A DNA stretch of 59,035 nt from Oscillospiraceae bacterium (GTDB taxonomy: Bacteria; Bacillota; Clostridia; Oscillospirales; Acutalibacteraceae), in contig SVPJ01000008.1 in NCBI GenBank assembly GCA_015065885.1, positions 1 to 59,035 on the forward strand. Reading direction: 5' to 3'. This document shows positions 15,522 through 22,995 of the stretch, piece after piece. A program made the position numbers and the translations under genes. The notes below the pieces were generated by a model, which saw only the letters and a program-made list of their open reading frames with translations, ran no database searches and was not told the DNA's origin. Positions within the stretch are counted from its first letter, which is position 1; each line of letters opens with the position of its first letter.

Positions 15522-16256
15522 ATGGCGCATTGGGACACGGAATATACCTTTTCGATGCCGATGATCACACCGACCTACGATGCGGCGGCAAACGGAGAAC
15601 TTCGTTTGTCGGCGCTGTTGCGCTGGCAGCAGGAGATCGGTGAGCGGCAGACGAAGAAGTATCAAATGGATTGGCGGTCGTTGGCTGCCGCGGGGGTCGC
15701 CTTCGTGCTGGCGCGCGGGTGCGGTGTTATTCACCGCCTGCCCGTTCATGGGGAAGCGGTGACCCTGCAAACGTGGAGTGACCATATTCACGGGGTGCAG
15801 TTTTTCCGCGGCTACCGTCTGCTGGACGCGGCGGGAGAGAAACTCACCGAAAGTATGGCGAGTTTCGCGTTGGTGGACGTGAACACCCACCGCTTGTGCC
15901 GTCCGTCGGTGATCGATAGGCACGGCTTGCCGACCGCCCCGCAAGAGACGGCTTGCCCCTTGCCGCCTGCGCTGAAAGATCTGCCGCCGCTTGAAGCGGT
16001 GGGGGAATGGACGGTGCGTCACTCGGCGGTGGATTTCAACCGTCATCTGAACAACACGGTGTACGCCGACCTGCTGTGTGATTTTCTGCCTGCCGCCGTG
16101 CGGGAGATGCCGCCGAAGGAATACGCCCTGCAATATTTGACCGAAGCACGGGAGGGAGACACTCTCACGCTGTATTACGGTGCGGCGGGAGAACATCATT
16201 TCGTGGAAGCGCGGGTGGGAGAGACCCGCATCTTCGTGGGAAGGCTTACGGTATGA
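15522..16256 (+). CDS. Acyl-ACP thioesterase (FatA-like)
   Basis: 244 residues with a double hotdog layout. It would hydrolyse acyl-ACP to free fatty acid. The N-terminal hotdog contains LRLSALLRWQQEIGERQTKKY and FVLARGCGVIHRLP. The second has the catalytic block SAVDFNRHLNNTVYADLL, with the Asp-x-Asn-x-His-x-Asn-Asn arrangement of PF01643. The start codon lies behind an AT-rich leader (GCGGGATAAAA), a weak ribosome binding site. The stop codon overlaps the next gene by 4 bases. Confidence 0.85.
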   Translation: MAHWDTEYTFSMPMITPTYDAAANGELRLSALLRWQQEIGERQTKKYQMDWRSLAAAGVAFVLARGCGVIHRLPVHGEAVTLQTWSDHIHGVQFFRGYRLLDAAGEKLTESMASFALVDVNTHRLCRPSVIDRHGLPTAPQETACPLPPALKDLPPLEAVGEWTVRHSAVDFNRHLNNTVYADLLCDFLPAAVREMPPKEYALQYLTEAREGDTLTLYYGAAGEHHFVEARVGETRIFVGRLTV

Positions 16257-16996
16257 CGAGAATGGAACAAGAGCCGACCGTTGCCGCCGCGTACGCCGCG
16301 GCTTGTACCAACGGCGGCATCGGCATCGGCACGCTGTCTGAGCGCACCCTGCACAGTACGTTGAAATTTTGGTTGCAACCCGACGTGACGCTTCACGAGG
16401 TTGCAGTCGGGGGTTGCGTGGCGGACATTTTTGACGGTGAAACGGTCACCGAAGTGCAAACGGTGGGGTTGTACCCTCTAAAGAAAAAGTTGGCAAAGTT
16501 ACTTTCGCAGTATCCCGTGACGGTGGTGGTACCCATACCGCACCGCAAATGGGTGTGCTGGATCGACCCTCAAACGGGCGAGCGAAGCGAGAGCCGCCGT
16601 TCGCCCAAAACGGGGAAACCGTGGGACGTACTGCCCGAACTGTTTTGGCTGACGGAAGTCTGGCAGACCCCCACCGCCCACCCGCTGACCGTGCGGATAC
16701 TGTTCGTGGATATGGAGGAGGTCCGCCTGCAGGACGGTTGGGGGAACGACGGCAAACGCGGCTCCCACCGCGCCGACCGTCTGCCGCTTACCATTGCGGA
16801 GGAGATGACTTTGCACGGGTTGGCGGACGTGTCCCGTTTGCTGCCGCCCCTGCCCGCTACCTTTTCTGCCGCTGAACTGCAAAAAGCGCTCGGCCGTCGC
16901 GGTCGCACGCTGTGGCGGGCGGTCCGCTGTCTGGAAGAGAGCGGCGCCATCACCCGCTTGCCGAAAGAGGGACGTGCCGTGACGTATCGAAAATAA
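16253..16996 (+). CDS. Conserved clostridial protein of unknown function, C-terminal winged-helix-like
   Basis: 247 residues. I recall relatives in many Clostridia but no assigned function. Conserved features: NGGIGIGTLSERTLHSTLKFWL (split as read), then VADIFDGETVTEVQT, KKLAKLLSQYPVTVVVPI, then RKWVCWIDPQTGE and SPKTGKPWD, and a C-terminal helical part (TFSAAELQKALGRRGRTLWR) like a winged helix. Asp in VADI followed by Glu-x-Gln in TEVQT is similar in layout to PD-(D/E)XK nucleases, so a nucleic-acid enzyme is possible. Starts within the thioesterase stop codon (ATGA overlap). Confidence 0.6.
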   Translation: MTRMEQEPTVAAAYAAACTNGGIGIGTLSERTLHSTLKFWLQPDVTLHEVAVGGCVADIFDGETVTEVQTVGLYPLKKKLAKLLSQYPVTVVVPIPHRKWVCWIDPQTGERSESRRSPKTGKPWDVLPELFWLTEVWQTPTAHPLTVRILFVDMEEVRLQDGWGNDGKRGSHRADRLPLTIAEEMTLHGLADVSRLLPPLPATFSAAELQKALGRRGRTLWRAVRCLEESGAITRLPKEGRAVTYRK

Positions 16997-17026
16997 AAAA
17001 CGCCGAACGGCTTTCACCGTTCGGCG
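16991..17026 (-). terminator. Terminator of the minus-strand micro-ORF unit
   Basis: CGCCGAACGG-CTTTCA-CCGTTCGGCG. The run of six A on the left reads as TTTTTTATTTT on the minus strand, so the T-tail belongs to a transcript coming from the right. It may also weakly serve the plus-strand gene that ends at 16996. Confidence 0.75.
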
Positions 17027-17232
17027 CGTAAATGGCTTGTATGTATTTTCTTATGAATGAATCGTTATTTGTGGTGATGCACCTCTATATCTAACGGTGG
17101 GAAGGTGGTGTCTCTATTTACACCGCCTATCCGTTCACCGTGCCGCCTCGGCATCCTGTGTGCCGCGCGGTGGAGTTCTCTGTCGAAATTTACCACCGAT
17201 TTTTCGCAGAGCCGTTGCTCTCGATCCGTTCG

Positions 17233-17250
17233 TCAAACGATGGTGGTCAT
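17233..17250 (-). CDS. Five-codon micro-ORF (MTTIV)
   Basis: ATG ACC ACC ATC GTT TGA, preceded by GAGAAGG at an 8-base spacing. Listed because its start region matches the repeated module of the array; translation is not proven. Confidence 0.25.
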   Translation of the reverse strand: MTTIV

Positions 17251-17309
17251 CGGGACAGCCTTCTCACGGGTGTGTGCATCGTCGGTTTAACGGAACATTA
17301 CGCCCTGTG

Positions 17310-17467
17310 CACGGGACTCATTCCTTTCTGTTTTTACGGGTGGCTATTTTTATTGAACATTACTGCCCGTACACGGGACTCATTCCTTTCGTTGTTCACG
17401 TTTACGTTGGATGGCCATTGCAGATAAGGTTTTGTTTTACACCCGGATCACGGGACTCATTCCTTTC
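17310..17467 (-). repeat. Three identical 19-bp start modules
   Basis: GAAAGGAATGAGTCCCGTG (minus strand) occurs without mismatch at 17449-17467, 17372-17390 and 17310-17328. In each, the GTG lies in a small hairpin (CCCGTGATCCGGG, CCCGTGTACGGG, CCCGTGCACAGGG) and begins a 4-codon frame: GTG-ATC-CGG-GTG-TAA, GTG-TAC-GGG-CAG-TAA, GTG-CAC-AGG-GCG-TAA. From the in-frame ATG inside the module the frames are 7 codons (MSPVIRV, MSPVYGQ, MSPVHRA), but that ATG is too close to AAAGGA. Confidence 0.85.
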
Positions 17468-17475
17468 CGATTTGG

Positions 17476-17499
17476 TCACAGTGTAATCAACGTATTCAC
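17476..17499 (-). CDS. Seven-codon micro-ORF (MNTLITL)
   Basis: GTG start with GAGGAG six bases upstream; the ORF lies in the loop of a hairpin (GGTC...GACC). Translation is not proven. Confidence 0.25.
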   Translation of the reverse strand: MNTLITL

Positions 17500-17522
17500 G
17501 ACCGACTCCTCAAACCGATCTT

Positions 17523-17585
17523 TTATCTCGTTTCTGTTTGAGGTACAGTCCGACGAACGGACTGTATGCTTTCTTCACTCTTCAT
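17523..17585 (-). CDS. Twenty-codon micro-ORF
   Basis: MKSEESIQSVRRTVPQTETR, with GAAAGGGG eight bases before the ATG. A strong hairpin (ACAGTCCG...CGGACTGT) lies within the coding part. Charged and soluble; no known family. Its start region is a variant of the repeated module. Confidence 0.4.
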   Translation of the reverse strand: MKSEESIQSVRRTVPQTETR

Positions 17586-17615
17586 CGGACCCACCCCTTT
17601 CTCGTTTTGGGGAAA

Positions 17616-17658
17616 CAAAAAGATGCATAAACCGTATCGTCAATTCGGCTTATGCATC
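17616..17658 (-). terminator. Terminator overlapping the end of the 33-codon ORF
   Basis: On the minus strand GATGCATAAGCCG pairs with CGGTTTATGCATC (13 pairs, one G-U) and is followed by TTTTTG. The one variable pair is G-U on the minus-strand RNA but an A-C mismatch on the plus strand, which supports function of the minus strand. The ORF's stop codon lies in the 5' arm, the layout of a leader-peptide attenuator. Confidence 0.75.
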
Positions 17659-17751
17659 GACACTGTAAGTTTTCAGCGGGTACCTGACCTTTTCCGGAGG
17701 GAGTGCCCACCGATACGATGATAAACCGAAACGCGAGATCACGATCTTCAT
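17650..17751 (-). CDS. 33-residue small protein or leader peptide
   Basis: Begins MKIVISRFGLSSYRWALPPE and ends YPLKTYSVDA. It has a consensus promoter, AGGAG ten bases before the ATG, and a terminator that overlaps its stop codon. It is basic and Tyr/Ser-rich, without a membrane segment or a run of one amino-acid codon. No known family. If transcription reads past the terminator it continues into the micro-ORF array, so it may act as a leader peptide. Confidence 0.55.
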   Translation of the reverse strand: MKIVISRFGLSSYRWALPPEKVRYPLKTYSVDA

Positions 17752-17785
17752 GGTGGCTTCACTCCTTTCTCCTTTTGTCACCTAC

Positions 17786-17814
17786 AGTATAGCCGAAAAA
17801 CGCAGATATGTCAA
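17786..17814 (-). promoter_or_regulatory. Consensus promoter of the minus-strand array
   Basis: On the minus strand: TTGACA, exactly 17 bases, TATACT. Among the best sigma-A matches in the window. It is divergent to the promoter at 17873-17901. Confidence 0.85.
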
Positions 17815-17872
17815 TAGTTTTGTACGAAGTTTTTGATATTTGGAAGATATGCACAAACAGCGGCCAAATTCT

Positions 17873-17901
17873 TTGGATTTTGCGCCTTATTCCTTTATAA
17901 T
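17873..17901 (+). promoter_or_regulatory. Promoter of the HicB/DinB-like gene
   Basis: TTGGAT, 17-base spacer, TATAAT; the start codon is 20 bases past the -10 box. Confidence 0.7.
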
Positions 17902-17920
17902 ATAGCAAGAGGTGATCGAC

Positions 17921-18616
17921 ATGGATATACGGTGCGTGTGGGAACACAACGGAGAGGATACGCTGCTGTACGCCGTGGATTTTCCGGGGGCGTTTACCCG
18001 CGGAGCAAGCCTTTCGGAAGCGGTGGAAAAGATGCCCCGTGAGATCGCGGCGTACAGCCGTTGGGCGGAGACGTCCTGCCCCTGCGGCGAGGTGACGGTG
18101 GTGCAGGATGCGGAATGTTACCTCGCGATTGCGGATGCGGACTCCGAAGTGATCTTCGATTCCGAACGGGAGCCGCTCACCGCGATGGAGTACGAAGTGC
18201 TGAAAAACTTGGCACTTGCTTCTGCCGCCGATCTGCTCGCGATGTACCGCTCGTTTGCCGATGCCGACGCCACCGCCGACCCGCCGCGCGAAACGTTCTA
18301 CGGTGCGGTGCCGCGCAGTGCGCGGGCGATGTACGAGCACACGAAAAACGTCAACGCGTACTATTTCGGCGAGATCGGTATCGAAGCAGACAACGAAGGG
18401 GATATCCTAACCTGCCGTCGGGCAGGTTTTGCAGCGTTGGAAGAGGACGCGGAGTTTTTGGATACGCCGCTCCGTGAAGGGAGTTTCGGGGAGTGGTGGT
18501 CGTTGCGTAAAGTGTTGCGCCGTTTTCTCTGGCACGACCGCATCCACGCCCGCGCCATGTGGAAACTGGCACAAAAATTGGGGGATACGAACGTACAAAA
18601 CACCTTCAAATTCTGA
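17921..18616 (+). CDS. HicB-like N-terminus fused to DinB-like helical domain
   Basis: 231 residues. Residues about 10-45 (DTLLYAVDFPGAFTRGASLSEAVEKM) look like the HicB/UPF0150 partial RNase-H fold. The rest is helical and resembles the DinB/YfiT four-helix bundle, with RAMYEHTKNVNAYYFGEIG and the final LWHDRIHARAMWKLAQKLG carrying His residues that could bind a metal. No HicA partner is adjacent, so this is unlikely to be a toxin-antitoxin antitoxin; a thiol-dependent metalloenzyme is possible. The ATG at 17921 follows AAGAGGTGAT. It has its own promoter, divergent from the micro-ORF array. Confidence 0.55.
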   Translation: MDIRCVWEHNGEDTLLYAVDFPGAFTRGASLSEAVEKMPREIAAYSRWAETSCPCGEVTVVQDAECYLAIADADSEVIFDSEREPLTAMEYEVLKNLALASAADLLAMYRSFADADATADPPRETFYGAVPRSARAMYEHTKNVNAYYFGEIGIEADNEGDILTCRRAGFAALEEDAEFLDTPLREGSFGEWWSLRKVLRRFLWHDRIHARAMWKLAQKLGDTNVQNTFKF

Positions 18617-18671
18617 GGGGCAGGTTTTTGCAAACCAATACAAAAAGTAATATTTGCATCAAATATAACTA

Positions 18672-18707
18672 AAAGCCGGTGGTTTTCGTAGGAAAACCAC
18701 CGGCTTT
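18672..18707. terminator. Bidirectional terminator between convergent genes
   Basis: AAAGCCGGTGGTTTTC-GTAG-GAAAACCACCGGCTTT: 16 perfect pairs. Confidence 0.85.
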
Positions 18708-18751
18708 GCGTGTGGGAGAGTATGACCGAAACTTCTCGTTTTTCAAAATCG

Positions 18752-21700
18752 TCACATCAAGAGGTGCAACAACTCGTCGTCGCTGAGAGCCGAAAGGGAG
18801 AGTCCGTCGGTGTGTACCACTGCGTCGGCAAGCGACTGTTTGGCACGTTGCAGAGCGGTGATCTTTTCTTCCACCGTACCCTCCGCGATCAGTTTATACA
18901 CCTGCACGGGACGTTGTTGACCGATGCGGTGTGCGCGGTCGGACGCCTGGTTTTGCGCCGCGACGTTCCACCAAGGGTCGTAGTGAATGACCACGTCGGC
19001 GGCGGTGAGATTGAGACCGGTGCCGCCTGCTTTAAGCGAGATGAGAAATACGGGTGCGCCTGCTTCGCTGTTGAACGCCTCCACCATCGCGGCACGTTTT
19101 TCCCGCGGGGTGGAACCTTGCAGGGTATAGAACGGAATATTCTCGGCGGCAAGGCGTTTTTCCAATATCGCGAGCATGGAGGTAAACTGCGAAAACAGCA
19201 ATACGCGGTGTCCCGTTTCCACTGCTTCCCGCACCAATTCCATACAACCGTCCAGCTTTGCACTTTCGCCGTGATAGTTTTCGTAACACAGCGAAGGGTC
19301 GCAACAAATTTGGCGCAGACGGGTCAGCATGGTCAGTGCCTGCAAACGCGTGGGGGCGCCGTTTTGCTGCAACTCTTCCCGCATCGCGAGCGCGGCGGCG
19401 GCGTAAGTCTTCTTTTGTACTTCACCCAAAGGGATACGCCGTTCGGTCTCGGTTTTCGGCGGCAATTCTTCCAACACCTCCCGTTTTAAGCGGCGGAGCA
19501 GAAACGGCGCACACATACGTTGCAGAGCGGCGAGCGCTTCGCAGTCTCCGTCCCGCACGGCGGGCAGTTCAAACCGTTCACGGAATTTTTGGTAGGAGAA
19601 CAAAAACCCCGGCATCAGAAAATCGAAGATGCTCCACAGTTCGCTCAACCGATTCTCCACGGGAGTACCCGTCAGCGCAAATCGCTGCACCGCGTGCAAC
19701 GCCTTTACCGCACGCGCGTTTTGGGTGTTGTGATTTTTGATATATTGTGCCTCGTCCAGCACCACGTAGTGGAAGGAGAGCGACTCGTACAACGCGACGT
19801 CGCGTTTGAGCAAGTCGTAGGAGGTGACTAAAATTTCGCCTTCACCCACGTTGCGGAGAAGTGCGGCACGGGCGGCACCGTCTCCCACCACCGTCCGCAC
19901 CGTGAGCGACGGGGCGAAGCGGTGCAGTTCGCTCTCCCAGTTGAGCACGAGCGATGCGGGACATACCACAAGTGACGGGGCGGTGACGGAGCGTGCGGCG
20001 GCATCCAAAAACAGCGTGATCATCTGCACCGTCTTACCAAGACCCATATCGTCCGCTAAGATACCGCCGAAACCGTACTCCTCCATGGTACGCAACCAAC
20101 GGAACCCCGTGCGCTGATAGCCGCGCAACCTACCCACGAGGGTCGCGGGTATCGCGTATTCGGTGTGTTCCACCGCCTTGATAGCCCGCAGTAAGGCGCG
20201 CGCCGCTTCGTCGCGGGTGTAGCCCAACGCGGGCGCCTCTTTCAGCACCCTGTCCACGAACGGCGCACGGAAGGCGGGCACGCTCACCCGCCCGCTTTGC
20301 AGGCGGCGGTCAGAAACGCCCAGCCCGTCGCCCAACCGCATAAGCCCCAAGAGGGCGGGGTCGTCCAATGAGAGGAAATCGCCCGAACGCAAGCGGTGAT
20401 ACCGCCGCCGTGCGCGGTAGGAGGCGAGCAGTTCGCTGAGTTCCGCGGGGTCAAATCCGCCGAGGTCGAGATCCAGTTCCAACAGACCTGCGTTCAAACG
20501 CACACCGACCGAAACGGCAGGCGGCGCGATCAAGCGGGCGGTACGGAAACGGTCGCTCATATACACAGTGGCGTAGTTTCGAAGCAGCGATACCCCGTCT
20601 GCCAGCAGGTCAAACAGTCCGTCGTCGGTTTCGGTAAGGCGGAAGATGCCGTCCTCGCCCCGCGCGGGGAAGACCTGCGCCACGGCAGTCAACACCCGCC
20701 ATTCCGCGAGCGGGTCGCGCACCCCGTCGGCGGCAGGGTCGCCGTTGTCGGCGGGATACAAACGGTCGCCGTAGGCAAATTCCACCCGTGCGGTGAGGTG
20801 TTCGCCGTCGCGGTCCAGATAGACTGCCGCTTGTAACGCGTGCGGGCGATGGGAGGAGAGGAGTGCCGTATCGCCCGTAAAGGTGACGAAACGCTCCACC
20901 TGCGGTAACACCCGCCCGCAAAAGGCGGCAAGATCGTCGCTTGACAGGCGCAGGGAGCCGCCCGCTTGCATCAACGCCGCGAGCAGGCCGCGCACCGCCG
21001 CCGTGCAGGCGGGGGAGGCGGCGTACAGCACGTCCTCCCACAAAAGGTACAGCGTTTCCTCGCCGTACATGGCGGAAAACGGTGGAGCCGAAAGGAGGAG
21101 TGTCCCGTCCTCTTCTTTTACCGCCACGGTGATGGGCGGATCCTGCCGTAAGAAGCGTGCCGTCCGCGTACCCGTGGCAACTGCTTGCCCTTCGTACAGC
21201 GAAAACAGACGGTCCAGCACGGTGGGCGCGAGCGGCAACTGGCGCCGCGCGCGTCCGTCTGCCGCCGCCCGCACCAGACGAAGCAGGGGGCGGCTGTCCG
21301 CCGTGAAGGCTTCGGGATGATGCACCAGTCGGAGATGCGCCCCGTAGACAGTCTCCTCGCCTTTTGCCATTTGTTCACAGAATTTTGTGATGTCTTTTAC
21401 CGCATAGCGGTGTTCGTCGGCACTTTCGAGTTGCAGAGAAAGCGAGGGGGCGGCACCGTCGGGATGCAGGGTGCAAAGCAGACGCACCCCGCCGTGCATA
21501 CTCGCCTGCACCGCCCGCCGCGCCTCCTGCCAGTAGCCGTCCAACAGCCGCTCGACAACGGGATCGTCCTTGGTAGGCAGGTTTTGGGAAGGCTCACTCG
21601 TACCGAGCATATCGCGATAGTATTTGTGGGTGAGTGCCGCCACCACGTGCTTGCAGGCACCGCGTTCGCGGGCGGCACAGTCGCACGCGAAAAAGACGGC

Positions 21701-21910
21701 GTCCCCCGCCGTGTTGAAGCCGATCTCCACGTCAAAGGCACCGTCGGCGGTGCGGTCCTGCACGCGGGCGGTCACCCGCTCGGCGCAGGTGTCGCCTGCC
21801 GCGACGGTCAGGTGGGACACCGCCCCTGCGTTATACAGTGCGACCCCGCGCAGATAGACTTGCTTTCCTGCGGCAAGCGCCGCGATCTTCTTCAGCGAAA
21901 ACAGTGCCAT
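18752..21910 (-). CDS. SWIM zinc-finger SNF2-family helicase
   Basis: 1052 residues. N-terminal SWIM zinc finger (FACDCAARERGACKHVVAAL, C-x-C...C-x-H, about 75-92), a long middle region of the bacterial SNF2 type, then the two RecA-like lobes: Walker A DDMGLGKTVQ (about 620), LDEAQYIKN (DEAQ box), ALTGTPVEN, and in lobe two SLKAGGTGLNLTAA and DRAHRIGQQRPVQVYK. An ATP-dependent double-stranded DNA translocase that probably remodels protein-DNA complexes; the exact role of this family is unclear. The ATG at 21910 follows GGAGG; the upstream frame lacks an RBS. Single-gene unit, with a divergent neighbour at 22095. Confidence 0.9.
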   Translation of the reverse strand: MALFSLKKIAALAAGKQVYLRGVALYNAGAVSHLTVAAGDTCAERVTARVQDRTADGAFDVEIGFNTAGDAVFFACDCAARERGACKHVVAALTHKYYRDMLGTSEPSQNLPTKDDPVVERLLDGYWQEARRAVQASMHGGVRLLCTLHPDGAAPSLSLQLESADEHRYAVKDITKFCEQMAKGEETVYGAHLRLVHHPEAFTADSRPLLRLVRAAADGRARRQLPLAPTVLDRLFSLYEGQAVATGTRTARFLRQDPPITVAVKEEDGTLLLSAPPFSAMYGEETLYLLWEDVLYAASPACTAAVRGLLAALMQAGGSLRLSSDDLAAFCGRVLPQVERFVTFTGDTALLSSHRPHALQAAVYLDRDGEHLTARVEFAYGDRLYPADNGDPAADGVRDPLAEWRVLTAVAQVFPARGEDGIFRLTETDDGLFDLLADGVSLLRNYATVYMSDRFRTARLIAPPAVSVGVRLNAGLLELDLDLGGFDPAELSELLASYRARRRYHRLRSGDFLSLDDPALLGLMRLGDGLGVSDRRLQSGRVSVPAFRAPFVDRVLKEAPALGYTRDEAARALLRAIKAVEHTEYAIPATLVGRLRGYQRTGFRWLRTMEEYGFGGILADDMGLGKTVQMITLFLDAAARSVTAPSLVVCPASLVLNWESELHRFAPSLTVRTVVGDGAARAALLRNVGEGEILVTSYDLLKRDVALYESLSFHYVVLDEAQYIKNHNTQNARAVKALHAVQRFALTGTPVENRLSELWSIFDFLMPGFLFSYQKFRERFELPAVRDGDCEALAALQRMCAPFLLRRLKREVLEELPPKTETERRIPLGEVQKKTYAAAALAMREELQQNGAPTRLQALTMLTRLRQICCDPSLCYENYHGESAKLDGCMELVREAVETGHRVLLFSQFTSMLAILEKRLAAENIPFYTLQGSTPREKRAAMVEAFNSEAGAPVFLISLKAGGTGLNLTAADVVIHYDPWWNVAAQNQASDRAHRIGQQRPVQVYKLIAEGTVEEKITALQRAKQSLADAVVHTDGLSLSALSDDELLHLLM

Positions 21911-22014
21911 ACCGTCCCTCCGTCGTGCTTGGTATCCTATTATTATAGCACGACTTTTGTGCGCAAACAACCCGTTTCGCAAAAAACAGCCGATTTTTTG
22001 CAAAACGACGATGG

Positions 22015-22043
22015 TTGACATTCGGGCGGAAGGGGGGTATACT
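22015..22043 (+). promoter_or_regulatory. Promoter of the membrane-anchored orphan
   Basis: TTGACA, 17-base spacer, TATACT. Confidence 0.75.
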
Positions 22044-22094
22044 ATGCCTTATCGGAGCATAGTGGTAAGAAATTTTATAAAGGAGCGTGTTCGC

Positions 22095-22835
22095 TTGAAA
22101 CGGATGAAAGAAATCTCCAAAAGATCCATATGGAAATTGCTTGGTGTCGTACTGTTGGCTTTGGCTGCGGTTTGGGGTTCGTTGTGGCTGTTGCGCAGTG
22201 AGATACAAGTTCGTAGCGGCGAAGATTCTATGGAGCGGTTTGTACGGTTTTCTCAAGAAATCGATGCTATTTTAGAGCCGTATGGAATAGATGCGGAGAA
22301 ATATACATCCGTTTCCGCTTCAGAGCCTGACGTCGTAGAAGACCGATATGCGTTTTTGACGGTTTGTATACCATTGGAAGGTGGGTATCAACTGTATTAT
22401 GGAATGCGATACGAAGATTGGAGCGGCGAAAAAATATGGTGTATGCTGATTTCTCCGCTGAGAGATTCTGCCGTGGAGACGGTGATGGATCTCAAGGATG
22501 AGAGATTTGCACCGGTTTTCGAGGTTGCAGAGTATTTGTCTAATACCTATTCTGCAAAGCAATTTAAATCGCGCACAATCACACAGCAGAGGCGTTTGTT
22601 CCGCTACGTTAAGGAAGAAACCGAAGAGGTGGAAGGTTCTTATAGCGGTTACGATCCGGAAACGATAGTTGAGGAAAATGCAGCTTACGAACACGCCGGG
22701 TTTACGTGTGCCCATCACGAAGCTTCATGGTCGTACTGCTTAGGCGTGTGGGTTAATGTTTATTGTGGTGTATATCGATACCAAGATCAATATTATTCAA
22801 CGTTGGAGATTACAAGCGAGTTAAATCGCTCGTAG
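22095..22835 (+). CDS. Hypothetical membrane-anchored extracytoplasmic protein
   Basis: 246 residues, no family recognised. A basic start (MKRMKEISKRSIWK) is followed by one hydrophobic helix (LLGVVLLALAAVWGSLWLL), then a Glu/Tyr-rich soluble domain with four Cys near the end (FTCAHHEASWSYCLGVWVNVYCG). This predicts a type II membrane protein with the C-terminal part outside. The TTG at 22095 was chosen because AAAGGAG is 10 bases upstream; the ATG at 22104 is the alternative. Own promoter. Somewhat more AT-rich than its neighbours. Confidence 0.6.
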   Translation: MKRMKEISKRSIWKLLGVVLLALAAVWGSLWLLRSEIQVRSGEDSMERFVRFSQEIDAILEPYGIDAEKYTSVSASEPDVVEDRYAFLTVCIPLEGGYQLYYGMRYEDWSGEKIWCMLISPLRDSAVETVMDLKDERFAPVFEVAEYLSNTYSAKQFKSRTITQQRRLFRYVKEETEEVEGSYSGYDPETIVEENAAYEHAGFTCAHHEASWSYCLGVWVNVYCGVYRYQDQYYSTLEITSELNRS

Positions 22836-22927
22836 CTCTAAACAAAAAGAAAACCCTCGGAACGGTCGGAGTGATCCGTCCGTTCTTTGCCGTTCGTTGC
22901 ACAAATTTGAATTTTTTTCATTCCCAC

Positions 22928-22956
22928 TTGACCGCCTGTGAAAATTCGGCTATACT
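22928..22956 (+). promoter_or_regulatory. Promoter of the dus operon
   Basis: TTGACC, 17-base spacer, TATACT. Upstream (22836-22927) is a hairpin-forming stretch (AACGGTCGGAGTGATCCGTCCGTT) that may terminate the preceding gene. Confidence 0.65.
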
Positions 22957-22995
22957 CTATAATAGGAATATTATAACAATAGGAGAGTAACCCGT

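Larger units (their letters stand above)
17027..17779 (-). ncRNA. Minus-strand transcript with repeated start modules (micro-ORF array or structured RNA)
   Basis: About 750 bases lie between a strong promoter (17786-17814) and a correctly oriented terminator (16991-17026). They have no ordinary gene but a clear internal order on the minus strand. Six units resemble each other as Shine-Dalgarno plus start: GAAAGGAGTGAAGCCACCATG-like at 17751, GAAAGGGGTGGGTCCGATG at 17585, GAAAGGAATGAGTCCCGTG three times (17451, 17374, 17312), GAGAAGGCTGTCCCGATG at 17250. Each opens a reading frame of 4 to 33 codons. Hairpins are frequent (GGTGT...ACACC, CGGTGG...CCACCG, AGAGC-AACG-GCTCT). It is either an array of tiny ORFs or a large structured RNA. 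Confidence 0.55.

Noticed and set aside
17310-17467. Three 19-bp direct repeats as a short CRISPR-like or iteron array
   Set aside because: Only three copies with unequal spacing (62 and 77 bases) and no cas or rep genes; each copy is better explained as a ribosome-binding/start module on the minus strand.
17097-17668. Plus-strand open frames in the 17-kb gap
   Set aside because: No ribosome binding sites or family features, and promoter, terminators and repeated start modules all point to the minus strand.
21957-22094. N-terminal extension of the protein starting at 22095
   Set aside because: The extension would begin upstream of, and contain, a consensus promoter (22015-22043), and lacks a ribosome binding site.
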